Assembly (NCBI GenBank): GCA_902459845.2
Contig: CABPSV020000371.1
Span: 1-17,922, forward strand
DNA: 17,922 nucleotides
Direction: 5' to 3'
Origin: Hepatocystis sp. ex Piliocolobus tephrosceles
Lineage: Eukaryota > Apicomplexa > Aconoidasida > Haemosporida > Plasmodiidae
Shown here: piece by piece, positions 1-8,648 of the stretch
Position numbering within the stretch: position 1 is the first letter of the stretch
Layout of the letters: every line of letters starts with the position of its first letter
Translations under genes and position numbers: made by a program
The notes under the pieces: model-generated
Databases searched by the model: none
Told to the model about the DNA's origin: nothing
What the model saw: only the letters and a program-made list of their open reading frames with translations

Positions 1-1260
1 TGTTTTTGATCGGGACCGATTATCTCCACTATCTCTACTATCGCTACTATCGCAACTCTCTATCACCACATGTTTCACCTTTTCATGTAACAAACTCAAA
101 AATATATTTTCCTCGTCTAAATTGTGCCTTTTTTTTTTGTTTATTTCACTTACGTACTCTTGTGTTAAGGTGTCCTTCCCCTTATTATAATGGTAATAAT
201 CTTCATCTCGTTTTTTATAAACATATAATTTATTATTATTACTATTACTACGGCGTATTGTACTACTCATATTATTATTGTGAAATGTTCTTTTTTTTTT
301 TTTTTCTGATATATTTTTTATTACTTGTTCATATATTTTATTTTTTTCATCTTTTGTTAAAATATCATACTTTTTTTTTTTTATTAAACTATTTTTTATT
401 TGTAATATTATTCCTTTGTTATTCTCATTTTGTAAAGCAACAAATAAAGCTTTTTCCAATTTTTCGGATACTTCTTTTTGTTTTTCTTTAAATTTTTTAT
501 CTAATACTTTTTTTAGTAATTTATTTCGAATGTCTATCCATTCTTTGCTTTGTGTACCAATATATTCTTTTTTTCCTTCCAGACATTTTATAGCATCAGA
601 TAATTTATATGGGTATTTAAATTCTTCTTTTTTTTTATTTAATAACAACTGAAATCCTTCTATTAATCTTTTTAATTCTACATCCTTTTTATTATCGATT
701 TCTTTTATTATTTTATAAAATAATTCTTTTCTTAAATCTTTTGGTATATTTGTATATCTACTGTCGTATAATATACTATCAATAACTTTTTCATATATAC
801 TGAATTTGTTTATTTTCTTTTCTATTAATAATTGTTTATATTCTTCTACTTTCGTTGTTACATCATTACTCTTATTATTTTCTTCAATTTTCATGTGACA
901 TTGATCACCATTTGTATTGCGTACTACATCGTTAGATGATGTTTCTCTTATATTGTCCCAACTCGTATTATTATTATTATTATTATTATTTGTTGTTGTT
1001 GTTGTTGCTGGTGTCATATGTTTTTCTATTTCTTTTGGACAGTCCCAAGTTTTTTCATTCGTTTTTTTATTAAAATAAAATTTGTAATTTTTACTTGTTT
1101 CAATAATAAACCAGCCTTTACTATTTTCTACATATTCCCAACTACACGGCACACCAACAAGAAATTCTTGTTGTTCCTTTGAAATGTTATCATAGTTATT
1201 TATTTTTATATTTTTCTCATTCTGTTCACATGCATTATTAGACGCCTCGTTTTTACTCAT
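1..1260 (-). CDS. WW and FF domain protein, Prp40/TCERG1-like; 3' end beyond window
   Basis: An uninterrupted frame runs from the ATG at 1258-1260 to the left edge, 420 codons without a stop, so the C-terminus is missing. Residues about 38-76 form a WW domain: Trp41, then GWFIIETSKNYKFYFN, then TNEKTWDCP, with both signature Trp and the Tyr/Phe core. After a Thr/Asn tract (residues about 86-98), residues about 139-190 (EEYKQLLIEKKINKFSIYEK through YDSRYTNIPKDLRKELF) match the FF-domain pattern, and a weaker helical unit follows at about 218-267. The visible end is basic with a Ser/Asp/Arg stretch. WW plus FF architecture is known from the splicing factor Prp40 and the transcription-splicing coupler TCERG1/CA150, where WW binds proline-rich ligands and FF binds phosphorylated RNA polymerase II tail or other factors; a nuclear mRNA-processing role is inferred. 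Which of the two families applies cannot be decided from this fragment. The start is the first ATG after AT-repeat upstream DNA. Confidence 0.85.
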   Translation of the reverse strand, partial: MSKNEASNNACEQNEKNIKINNYDNISKEQQEFLVGVPCSWEYVENSKGWFIIETSKNYKFYFNKKTNEKTWDCPKEIEKHMTPATTTTTNNNNNNNNTSWDNIRETSSNDVVRNTNGDQCHMKIEENNKSNDVTTKVEEYKQLLIEKKINKFSIYEKVIDSILYDSRYTNIPKDLRKELFYKIIKEIDNKKDVELKRLIEGFQLLLNKKKEEFKYPYKLSDAIKCLEGKKEYIGTQSKEWIDIRNKLLKKVLDKKFKEKQKEVSEKLEKALFVALQNENNKGIILQIKNSLIKKKKYDILTKDEKNKIYEQVIKNISEKKKKRTFHNNNMSSTIRRSNSNNNKLYVYKKRDEDYYHYNKGKDTLTQEYVSEINKKKRHNLDEENIFLSLLHEKVKHVVIESCDSSDSRDSGDNRSRSKT

Positions 1261-1743
1261 TTTGACTCTTCCAAGTGCGTGATTTGTCAACGCTTTTAAG
1301 TTTTATAACTTATATATATATATATATGTATGTATATATATATTTACCACTGTATTATAATTTAAATTTTTATTTACGTAATTGCATCACTGCATAATAA
1401 AACAATTTAATGGGTTTTTTTTTTTTTCGCTCTTTTTATTTTCTTTCTTTTATTTTTTTTTTTTTTCATTTTTTTTTACTTTCCGTTTTCATATTTTCTT
1501 ATTTTTTTTTTTTTTTTTCTTCTGTTTTTTCTGCCCCTTTTTTATTATTTTTATTGTTTTTTTTTTTCATTTATTTTGCATCAGTCACATTTCGCTAACT
1601 CTGTTTTTTTTTTTTTTGACACTTTACTTTTTTTAGCGAGTTAAACAAAATAAAATTTAGAAAAATAAAACAAAAGGAAAAAAATTGTACTGCATATTAT
1701 ATGTTATGGATAGCTAAAACAGTACAGGTAAAAATTACAGGAA

Positions 1744-1744
<1 letters not shown>

Positions 1745-1792
<48 letters not shown>
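1745..1792. repeat. 48-base poly(A) tract
   Basis: An uninterrupted run of 48 adenines upstream of the WW/FF gene. Runs of 35-48 bases recur in the window's intergenic DNA (4019-4066, 6614-6649, 7139-7173, 9045-9082, 13785-13820, 17738-17782). Their exact lengths are unreliable in any assembly. Confidence 0.9.
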
Positions 1793-1794
<2 letters not shown>

Positions 1795-1894
1795 TAACTC
1801 GAAGCGTTATTTATAAATATTTAATTATTTAATTTAATACTTTTTTTTTATATTTTATGGTAAATAATATGATAAATCATTGTTATATGTATAC

Positions 1895-1926
<32 letters not shown>

Positions 1927-2000
1927 GAAAAGAAAAATGTTAAAAAAAGTAAGTTAAAAAAAGTAAGTTAAAAAAACAAGTATGAAAAAAAAAAAAGAAG

Positions 2001-2200
2001 CAAGCCTGTTTAAAAAAAAACAAACCTGATTAAAAAAAGCAAACCTGATTAAAAAAAGCAAACCTGATTAAAAAAAGCAAATCTGATTAAAAAAAGCAAA
2101 TCTGATTAAAAAAAAAAAACAAGTCTAATAAAAAAAACAAGTCTAATAAAAAAAAACAAAAGTCTAATAAAAAAAAACAAGTCTGATTAAAAAAAAAAAA
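2001..2200. repeat. Degenerate 18-23 bp minisatellite, unit like ctgattaaaaaaagcaaac
   Basis: About ten head-to-tail copies of a 19-bp unit whose constant core is ctgatt or ctaata followed by an A-run and caaac, caaat or caagt. The left copies are exact 19-mers with a c/t change; the right copies differ mainly in A-run length, giving units up to about 23 bp. No coding frame is sustained through it. Confidence 0.85.
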
Positions 2201-2316
2201 CAATTATAATAAAACATTAGGACATAAAAAGAAAAAGCGTAATAAGGACAATTGAAATATATAACAGGTGTATACCATTGTATAAATTAACCATAATCTC
2301 TCTTTCTATATACGAA

Positions 2317-2471
2317 CATACATACATACATAATACATACATACATAATACATACATACATAATACATACATACATAATACATACATACATAATACATAC
2401 ATACATAATACATACATACATAATACATACATACATAATACATACATAATACATACATAATACATACATAC
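2317..2471. repeat. Minisatellite, 15-bp unit catacatacataata
   Basis: About eight tandem copies of a 15-bp unit built from the tetranucleotide CATA plus ATA, ending in two shortened 11-bp copies. Because 15 is divisible by three, all frames stay open and create spurious Tyr-Ile-His-Asn-Thr and Met-Tyr-Val-Leu-Cys repeat ORFs. It is followed by a (TA)n run at about 2477-2502 and lies about 100 bp downstream of the SNARE stop codon. Confidence 0.9.
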
Positions 2472-2572
2472 AGATTATTATATATATATATATATATATA
2501 TAAACGCATGTACATATACACGTAAAAGTATAAACCTTATACATTACATGTACATGTCCACACAAGTAATAA

Positions 2573-3490
2573 TCATTTAAAATAGGAATATAAAACATAA
2601 AAAAAAAGTAAGACTAAAATCATACCAACAATCACAATTATCAAGTTTTGTTTATGTGTTTTTTTAATCATATCAACTAAAGACATTGACAAACCTATAT
2701 AGTTTGATATATCTATAACTTTTTTACGGACTCCTTTTAAAAATTTATTTTGTCTTCTTAAATTATTCAAAGTATTAACACCCTGAGTATAAAAAACATT
2801 TAAACTATCTTCTATTTGTTTTAATATTTCTTTTTCTTTATGTAAATAACCTATAGCAGATTCATTAGAAAGTGTATTTTTTCTTTTTTTTTTATTATTT
2901 TCATATGTACTGTTCATATTTTTTTTTTTATTTTGTTCAGACTGTTTTAAATTATTTTTATAAATACTATCTAATGTTTTAATATAAACATTTGATTCAT
3001 TTGTTAATGTTTCTATACGTTTTTCCCAAATCACATTTTCATTATTTATTATACTATTATTCATATTATTACTATTTATAAAAGCATATGCATTTTTTAA
3101 TGTACCTATATTCATATAAAATGAATTTGTTAAGGCATTAATTTTATTTAATGTTAAATTATTTACCGAGCTATTAGTAGTGGAATTAATTATGTCATTT
3201 CTTCTATTTATATTATTGTAGCTGTTCAAAGATGTGTCTATATCTTTTTCTGTGTCATTATTATTAACAATCAGATTATAAGAATAATATAAATTATATG
3301 ACTTTTCTAACTCTTTTCTTATTTTTACAATTTTACCATATATATTGTTCAACGACAACTCTTCTGTACGCCTGTCCTCATAATTATATTTTATTTTATT
3401 TTTTGAAGGATCTTCTCGTTCATTTAAGTAGGTAATATTTGATTTATTATTTTCTATATCATCCAGTACGGGTCTATATTTATGATCCAT
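2573..3490 (-). CDS. Qb-SNARE, membrin/Bos1 (GOSR2)-like
   Basis: Single-exon gene of 305 codons. The C-terminal part is diagnostic: a SNARE helix at about residues 228-280 contains LRRQNKFLKGVRKKVIDIS and NYIGLSMSLVDMIKK, which parallels the LRxQRxxLKGxxKKxLDIxNxLGLS pattern I know from metazoan membrin, with Gln247 as the likely ionic-zero-layer glutamine. A hydrophobic tail anchor follows at about 283-304, ending in SYFK. N-terminal helices (about 45-75, 115-140, 150-185) match the usual Habc region but carry Asn/Ser-rich inserts, which explains 305 residues against about 210 in animals. Membrin acts with syntaxin-5, Bet1 and Sec22/Ykt6-type partners in ER-to-Golgi and intra-Golgi fusion. 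The start ATG is preceded by a 22-base A-run in the sense strand. The assignment to membrin rather than GOSR1 rests on the LKG..KK.IDI..YIGLS block. Confidence 0.9.
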   Translation of the reverse strand: MDHKYRPVLDDIENNKSNITYLNEREDPSKNKIKYNYEDRRTEELSLNNIYGKIVKIRKELEKSYNLYYSYNLIVNNNDTEKDIDTSLNSYNNINRRNDIINSTTNSSVNNLTLNKINALTNSFYMNIGTLKNAYAFINSNNMNNSIINNENVIWEKRIETLTNESNVYIKTLDSIYKNNLKQSEQNKKKNMNSTYENNKKKRKNTLSNESAIGYLHKEKEILKQIEDSLNVFYTQGVNTLNNLRRQNKFLKGVRKKVIDISNYIGLSMSLVDMIKKTHKQNLIIVIVGMILVLLFFYVLYSYFK

Positions 3491-4017
3491 TTTTTTTTTT
3501 TTTTTTTTTTGGGGATTTGTTTTTTTGAATTAACTTATATGCGTGCTTAGCTCAGTCTTTTAAAACATGTTTTTTTTTTTTTTTTTTTTTTTTGGGAGGA
3601 AGGGAGGAGAAAGAGAAATTGTGCGATAGTTTGCTTACGTGTGATACAAACACATATACAATTATATATTTATGTACATACATATATTTATGTACATGTA
3701 ATTTTGTAGATTGAAATATCCTCTCCTCGTTGGTCTTTATGAAACACCCTTAAAACGATGAAGTGTTATTTTTGCTATTATTTATATTATTAAAAATTAT
3801 GATATCATTTTAAAAAAAAAAAGATGCTTCAAAATAAATATATGTAAGAATATATTGACCTGTATATATATATATATATATATATAGTGATTGTGATTTT
3901 ATGATATATATTTCATCTAATGAAATGCTATAACTCGCTTAACATATTTATCCTAAATAAAAACATTATTGATAAAAAAAAAAAAAATTCAATAAAAGAA
4001 ACTTTGTTTTACTGCAA

Positions 4018-4068
<51 letters not shown>

Positions 4069-4291
4069 AGAACAAAAATAAAATATATATATGTGTATAT
4101 GTTCGTATTGACACATATCTACATCTTTATTATATAATTCATAAATATTTAAATATATGTATACATATATACAAATGCGTTAATAAACTATATGTGCCTA
4201 AATTAATAACGCTCTCTTTATTATCTTATTTATATAAATATATGTAGCATGTTTAACATATTTAACTCTTTAGAAGATATAAAACTTACAA

Positions 4292-4326
<35 letters not shown>

Positions 4327-4938
4327 CTAGGACAACATGAAAAAAACCTGTTTTTTTTTTTTTTTTTTTTTTTTTTAAATATATATGTATACTTAATAAT
4401 AATATGTTAACCTAGGTTTAACTTGATTTCTTTTTTTTTACTTTCTTAAACTTGCGCCTAATAAAATATACCTGCACATTAATATATACACATTTCTTCT
4501 TAAAAAAAAACGCAAGGATTTAATATTAATATGAATAAGTTAAGCTATATACCATTAAATACTATTCCGCAAATTTTATTAAAAAAAATAGTTTTTTTTT
4601 CGTAATCTAGCATAGTAATCATTACTTATATATGCACATATACGCATACATATATACACTCTCTTATAGGTGTATGATGTAAAAAAAAAAATAATCTTTT
4701 TCCATTTTTGCCATTTTTTCCTTTTTTTTCTTTTTCTTTTCTCCTTCTTCATGTGAACATATTTCTGTTCTATCGTTCGTGTTTTAAAAGTCATATTATT
4801 TCAATTAAAAACAAAGGTATAATATTTATATATATACATACATATATACATAATATATACAAAATGTACAAAAAAAAAAAAAAAAAAAAAAGACAAAATT
4901 AATAAAAAAATCATTCTTTAAAAAAAAAAAAAAAAAAG
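3491..4938. other. Intergenic region upstream of the SNARE gene
   Basis: No secure gene. Just upstream of the SNARE ORF are poly(T) runs and a short G/A-rich block on the plus strand (about 3594-3619, C/T-rich in the transcript sense). Further on are a (TA)n at about 3865-3886, a 48-base poly(A) at 4019-4066, a poly(A) at about 4299-4324 and a poly(T) at about 4351-4376. One minus-strand stretch (4418-4498) looks like a terminal exon and is discussed in the findings. A Lys-rich 71-codon frame at 4579-4794 (minus) has no supporting features. Confidence 0.6.
4019..4066. repeat. 48-base poly(A) tract
   Basis: An uninterrupted run of 48 adenines in the SNARE upstream region, the same length as the run at 1745-1792. 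Confidence 0.9.
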
Positions 4939-5499
4939 TCACCATACATTACCATTATTTTCAATATGCAAATCAATGTTTAAAAAAATACACCTAAACA
5001 TTTCGTAATTCAGATATAGATTATTAATATTAATTGATTTAAATTTATTGTCATTTTTTTTTTTATCAATATAATCACAACAATATAATTTATTTTGTAT
5101 AGTATCATGGAAGTATTTATTATTTGTAAAATATAAAAACATATATATAATATCGTCAATATCTATATTAATATTAAAATATAGTAACGTTTTTTGTATT
5201 TTTTGTATATTTATTAAATTATTAAGATTTTTATTATAGTATAATATTTCATCATAGTAATTTGATTGTTTTAAATCTTTCATGTTTTTTTTTTTCATTT
5301 CTTTTTCTATCATTGTATCATCACTTACTATATTATCAATATTCATAATATAATCCCACAAAAATTTTATTTTACTTTCAATCATATTTTTAATTTGATC
5401 GTTGTCATCTTTTTCGTAAAGAGTTTTTACTCTCCCTCCTCTTCCTCTTAAGCACTTCTCTAAGGACTTCACATTTTTGTTACTTTTTCTTCTCACCAT
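4939..5499 (-). CDS. Protein of unknown function, possible divergent EF-hand fold
   Basis: An open frame of 186 codons. The first 25 residues are Lys/Arg/Gly-rich (MVRRKSNKNVKSLEKCLRGR). The rest is helix-rich. The pattern IKFLWDYIMN (about 44-53), then INIQKIQKTLLYFNINIDID (about 97-116), DIIYMFLYF, and finally LYLNYEMFRCIFLNID (about 162-177) resembles the helix-loop-helix rhythm of divergent EF-hand pairs, but no intact calcium-binding loop with canonical Asp/Asn spacing is visible. I treat this as weak similarity only. The last codons, GGT AAT GTA TGG TGA, include GTAATG and GTATGG, both acceptable Plasmodium donors, so the true C-terminus may lie in a downstream exon (candidate at 4418-4498). 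The start is the only ATG before an AT-repeat leader. The gene shares orientation with its neighbours on both sides. Confidence 0.65.
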   Translation of the reverse strand: MVRRKSNKNVKSLEKCLRGRGGRVKTLYEKDDNDQIKNMIESKIKFLWDYIMNIDNIVSDDTMIEKEMKKKNMKDLKQSNYYDEILYYNKNLNNLINIQKIQKTLLYFNINIDIDDIIYMFLYFTNNKYFHDTIQNKLYCCDYIDKKKNDNKFKSININNLYLNYEMFRCIFLNIDLHIENNGNVW

Positions 5500-5772
5500 T
5501 TTAAGTTAGCAATATATATATATATATATATATATATAACTCGAATCAAATTTAAATAAATAAAATCTAATATGTTAATATAGGTGTATACACTACTAGT
5601 TATATATATATATATATATATATTGTGAACCAAAGTTATTGCATATATGCATGAAAACACAAATTTATTGTTACAACTGTGTTATTATATCAACACATAA
5701 AAATAAAGTTTATATGTTAATGAAGTAGTTATGTACTATATTAAATATTACATATTTTATATATAAAATGTG

Positions 5773-6214
5773 TCATGTTTTAATGTAAAAATTTGTGCTC
5801 GAATAAGAATCCATCGTTTTCTCATTCGTTATAACACATTTGTCAATTTTAGATGATGGGCTACCAATATTATTTAAAAAATTTTTGAATACATTTAAAG
5901 ATTCTATATTATCACTTTCAGCTCTACCTATGACTGTATTTCTTGTAGTATTTTGTACATAACCTTTAATATTTAATTTTGTAGCTTCTTGTTTTGTATA
6001 TTTTCGAAAAAATACACCTAAAAAAAAAAAAAAAAAAAAAAAATGTGCAAGTTAATAAATGTTATGTTATTTTTTTTCACTTTTAAATGTTTTATGTTTT
6101 ATGTTTTATTATCGGTTATGTCTGTATGTTGCTATGTTTGTATTTTATATACTAACCTTGAACTTTTCCAAAGACTTCAAAATCAAAAGCATATATCATT
6201 TTTTGGAAAATCAT
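5773..6214 (-). CDS. Acylphosphatase, two exons (join 6157-6214, 6018-6156 intron, 5773-6017)
   Basis: Exon 1 (6157-6214) ends in FDFEVFGKVQ plus one base; the 139-bp intron starts GTTAGT and ends in a long T-run plus TAG; exon 2 (5773-6017) continues with VFFRKYTKQEATKLNIKGYV and reaches TGA. The joined protein is 100 residues, the usual acylphosphatase length (about 98). Family hallmarks are present: GxVQGVFFR with the phosphate-binding Arg24, GYVQNT with catalytic Asn42, then TVIGRAES, GSPSSKID and NEKT near the C-terminus, in the order seen in muscle-type acylphosphatase. The enzyme hydrolyses carboxyl-phosphate bonds such as those in 1,3-bisphosphoglycerate, acetyl phosphate and aspartyl phosphates, in the cytosol. 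Two in-frame ATGs exist (6212-6214 and 6197-6199); the second gives 95 residues. An in-frame stop lies four codons upstream of the first. Each exon alone is too short to stand out, so the gene is easily missed. Confidence 0.94.
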
Positions 6215-6507
6215 CAAAAACTTTTATATTTAAACGTTTTATTTTTTTTACTATATATATATATATATGTAGGTAATACTTATGTATGTATATATTTATG
6301 TATGTATATACTTATGTATATACTTATATATGTATAGATATATAATTAACGGTGAAATGTAGAGTAAAAAGTCAATAGAAAAGGGACCCACGTAAAAATT
6401 ATAAAGTTAAAAAAAAAGAAAATTTGATTAGTGATAAAAAAAAAAAAAAATTAAATCAATAAAAAATAATTAACATACCAGTCATTTTTTATTTAAAAAA
6501 AAAAAAA

Positions 6508-6538
<31 letters not shown>

Positions 6539-6612
6539 AATGCTTTTGCTCATCTCTTCCTAAATGCATAAATAAACAATTTTTATTTTTTTTATTTCTG
6601 CATTCATTTACA

Positions 6613-6656
<44 letters not shown>

Positions 6657-6790
6657 ACATAGTTCAAATGTGGCTACTTTTATCATTTGTGTTTACCGTA
6701 TTTTTTATTTTTATTTTTTTTATTTATTACTAAGTACATATATTTTTCAAAATTTAATGCTAACACAAAGACGTTTAATAAAAAAAAAAT

Positions 6791-6821
<31 letters not shown>

Positions 6822-7136
6822 AAATAAATAAGCAAAACTACATACTTTTTGTATCTAAATTTATAACACTTTCACGAAATGTCGTCTACCCACATTGAAC
6901 TAATAATTTTTTTTTTTTTTTTTTACTTTTAGCACACGCAATACTAATTAAAAAAAAAAAAAAACAAAAGAAACAAACTTCTATTATTAATACAATAATA
7001 AGCTTAAAAAAAAAAAGAAGATAGATAATGGTTATTAATTCACCGATTGCTATTTTAAAAAAAAAAAAGAACTTAAGTTAGTTTTATATTTTAATGATAT
7101 ACCATTAGTATATTTAAAGGGTAGTATCAACTTTTT

Positions 7137-7174
<38 letters not shown>

Positions 7175-7857
7175 TCTTTATTTTTTATTTTTTTTGTGAT
7201 TTTGATTTATCTATTTCATCCTGTCAACTATGGCGCACAAATTTATTGCAAGATATATACAAACAACTATGTGTAAGAAAATATATACATATATATTATT
7301 ACCCTTCCCTTTTTTTTTAATATAATCATTTAAAACCGCATAAAATGTAAGGAAATTTATATTTATTTTGCTTTATCTCTTCTAAATATTGGAGAATATT
7401 TACGTTTTATTTTGAACTGCGGGCGCATGTTCTAGTTGTACATACTTTTTTATGCAACAAATGTATATATATATATATATATTAAAAACATATAAAAAAA
7501 AAGGAAAGAGGATAATTAGGTGAAAAATAAAACTTCAATTATAGTTCTTGTAAAGGAAACAGAAAACGTGTAAATAAATTTTCATGTGTGATGAAACAGT
7601 TTTATTCATCCTTTTATGGTCTACACATGTACACACATGTATATATATATAAGTAACAATTTTATTGTTGTTGTTGTTTTTTTGTTTTTTTTTTTTATTG
7701 TGAGTATATATAATTTATGTGTATAAATCCTAAGTTAATTTTATTTAATTTTCTGTATAAACATCTGTTATAAAAAAAAAATAAATTGTATACATTCCAC
7801 CTTTTCTTTTTTTTTTTTTGCGTTAATGTCCGCTGTTAATAATTATATATCTTTTAA

Positions 7858-7945
7858 ATGTAAATATAATGTAGATATAATGTAGATATAATGTAGATAT
7901 AATGTAGATATAATGTAGATATAATGTAAATATAATGTAGATATA
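7858..7945. repeat. Eight copies of 11-bp repeat atgtagatata
   Basis: Eight contiguous 11-bp units, 88 bp, differing only by a g-to-a change in units 1 and 7 (atgtaaatata). The array is near the middle of the divergent intergenic interval. No reading frame is favoured, because 11 is not a multiple of three. Confidence 0.93.
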
Positions 7946-8208
7946 ACGTAATAAGTATTATCATGTGTGTGTGCATGTGTGTGTTTTTTTTTTTTTTTTT
8001 CTTTTTTGTTTTGTTCGTTTATGTATAAGGTTCATACCAAACATACTCATATAAATGAATGTAATAAAGGATTAAATAAATAAGCTGTAAGGAAATGCTA
8101 CATGTAATTTAAGCAAATAACACATTTTGAAATGTAAAATAAATGAATGAGTCAATAAAAAACATAATATTTTTTTCTTTTTTTTTATTTTATTTAAAAA
8201 GTATGATA

Positions 8209-8459
8209 TTAATTCTTACTCATTTCCTACTTGTGTGTAAAATAAAATAAAATAAATAAAAAAAAAAAATGTTGTAACATTTCAATATAGCAAAATAGCG
8301 TCAGTCGACAAACACGAGTAGACTTTACAAATAACTTACACTATTATAAAAAAATATATATATGAATAATAAAAAAAAAAAAATGGATTGAAAAATACAT
8401 AAGGAAAAAAGCGAATTCATTTTTTTCGCTTTTATTTCTTTTAATAGTGAGTTGCCCAT
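8209..8459 (-). CDS. Candidate two-exon microprotein with one membrane segment
   Basis: Exon 1 (8340-8459) starts ATG GGC AAC TCA and encodes 40 residues: a basic head (MGNSLLKEIKAKKMNS), then a hydrophobic stretch (about residues 17-38, Leu/Phe/Ile-rich) ending in YNS. It ends exactly at GTAAGT, a perfect donor. A 113-bp intron (8227-8339) ends in a long T-rich tract, acaca and AGTAG; exon 2 (8209-8226) adds EMSKN and a stop, for 45 residues. Unspliced, the frame also ends soon (44 residues, stop at 8325-8327). The codons at the start are unusually GC-rich for this interval. Its hydrophobic part, however, is encoded largely by a T-run and AT repeat, and I recognise no homologue. It could be a chance frame or a longer gene with more exons. 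A small single-pass membrane protein is inference only. Confidence 0.3.
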
Positions 8460-8632
8460 GTCAAAAGTCACACAAACATATGTTATACAAGCTTCAAAAA
8501 AAAATCACAAAATGGTATAAATTCATTTATATAACACGTATATATAACACGCATATATATATACATATATTTATGTATTGTCCACTTGATTAATTTAATT
8601 TTATTTTTTTTTTAAACAAAATCAACAATCGC

Positions 8633-8648
8633 AAAAACAGCTGTTTTT
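8633..8648. repeat. 16-bp perfect palindrome aaaaacagctgttttt
   Basis: A perfect inverted repeat centred on CAGCTG in the divergent intergenic interval. A second perfect 12-bp palindrome, ctgacatgtcag, lies 28 bp further at 8677-8688. Either could be a dimeric-protein binding site; no known Plasmodium AP2 motif is recognised with certainty. Confidence 0.6.

Larger units (their letters stand above)
1261..2572. other. Intergenic region between two minus-strand genes
   Basis: No coding sequence recognised. It is the upstream DNA of the WW/FF gene and the downstream DNA of the SNARE gene. In order it holds a short (TA)n at about 1312-1342, a pyrimidine-rich block on the plus strand (about 1415-1634), a 48-base poly(A) (1745-1792), a second poly(A) near 1896-1923, and two minisatellites listed separately. 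Open frames here are made of Phe/Ser or Tyr/Ile/His repeats and are composition artefacts. Confidence 0.7.

Noticed and set aside
6..652. Plus-strand Phe/Tyr-rich open frames
   Set aside because: They are antisense to the WW/FF gene, which has recognisable domains in the minus frame.
2217..2598. Met-Tyr-Val-Cys and Tyr-Ile-His-Asn repeat frames on both strands
   Set aside because: Produced by the 15-bp minisatellite; open in several frames at once, so not evidence of coding.
4579..4794. 71-codon Lys/Arg-rich minus-strand frame
   Set aside because: Composition follows A-runs; the second half reads through (TA) repeats; no motif and no convincing acceptor before it.
6043..6337. Plus-strand frames of 77 and 92 codons
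   Set aside because: They overlap the intron and exon 1 of the acylphosphatase on the opposite strand and read through T-runs and TA repeats.
6489..6686. 65-codon minus-strand frame with Phe run
   Set aside because: Mostly translated poly(A/T) and (AAAT)n; the middle NCLFMHLGRDEQK is mildly exon-like but has no good donor or partner exon.
6661..6730. Short plus-strand frame MWLLLSFVFTVFF resembling a signal-peptide exon
   Set aside because: Ends in T-rich low complexity; no in-phase downstream exon could be found.
7580..7630. Possible C/D-box snoRNA (gtgatgaa box C-like sequence)
   Set aside because: No CTGA box D at a suitable distance and no terminal stem.
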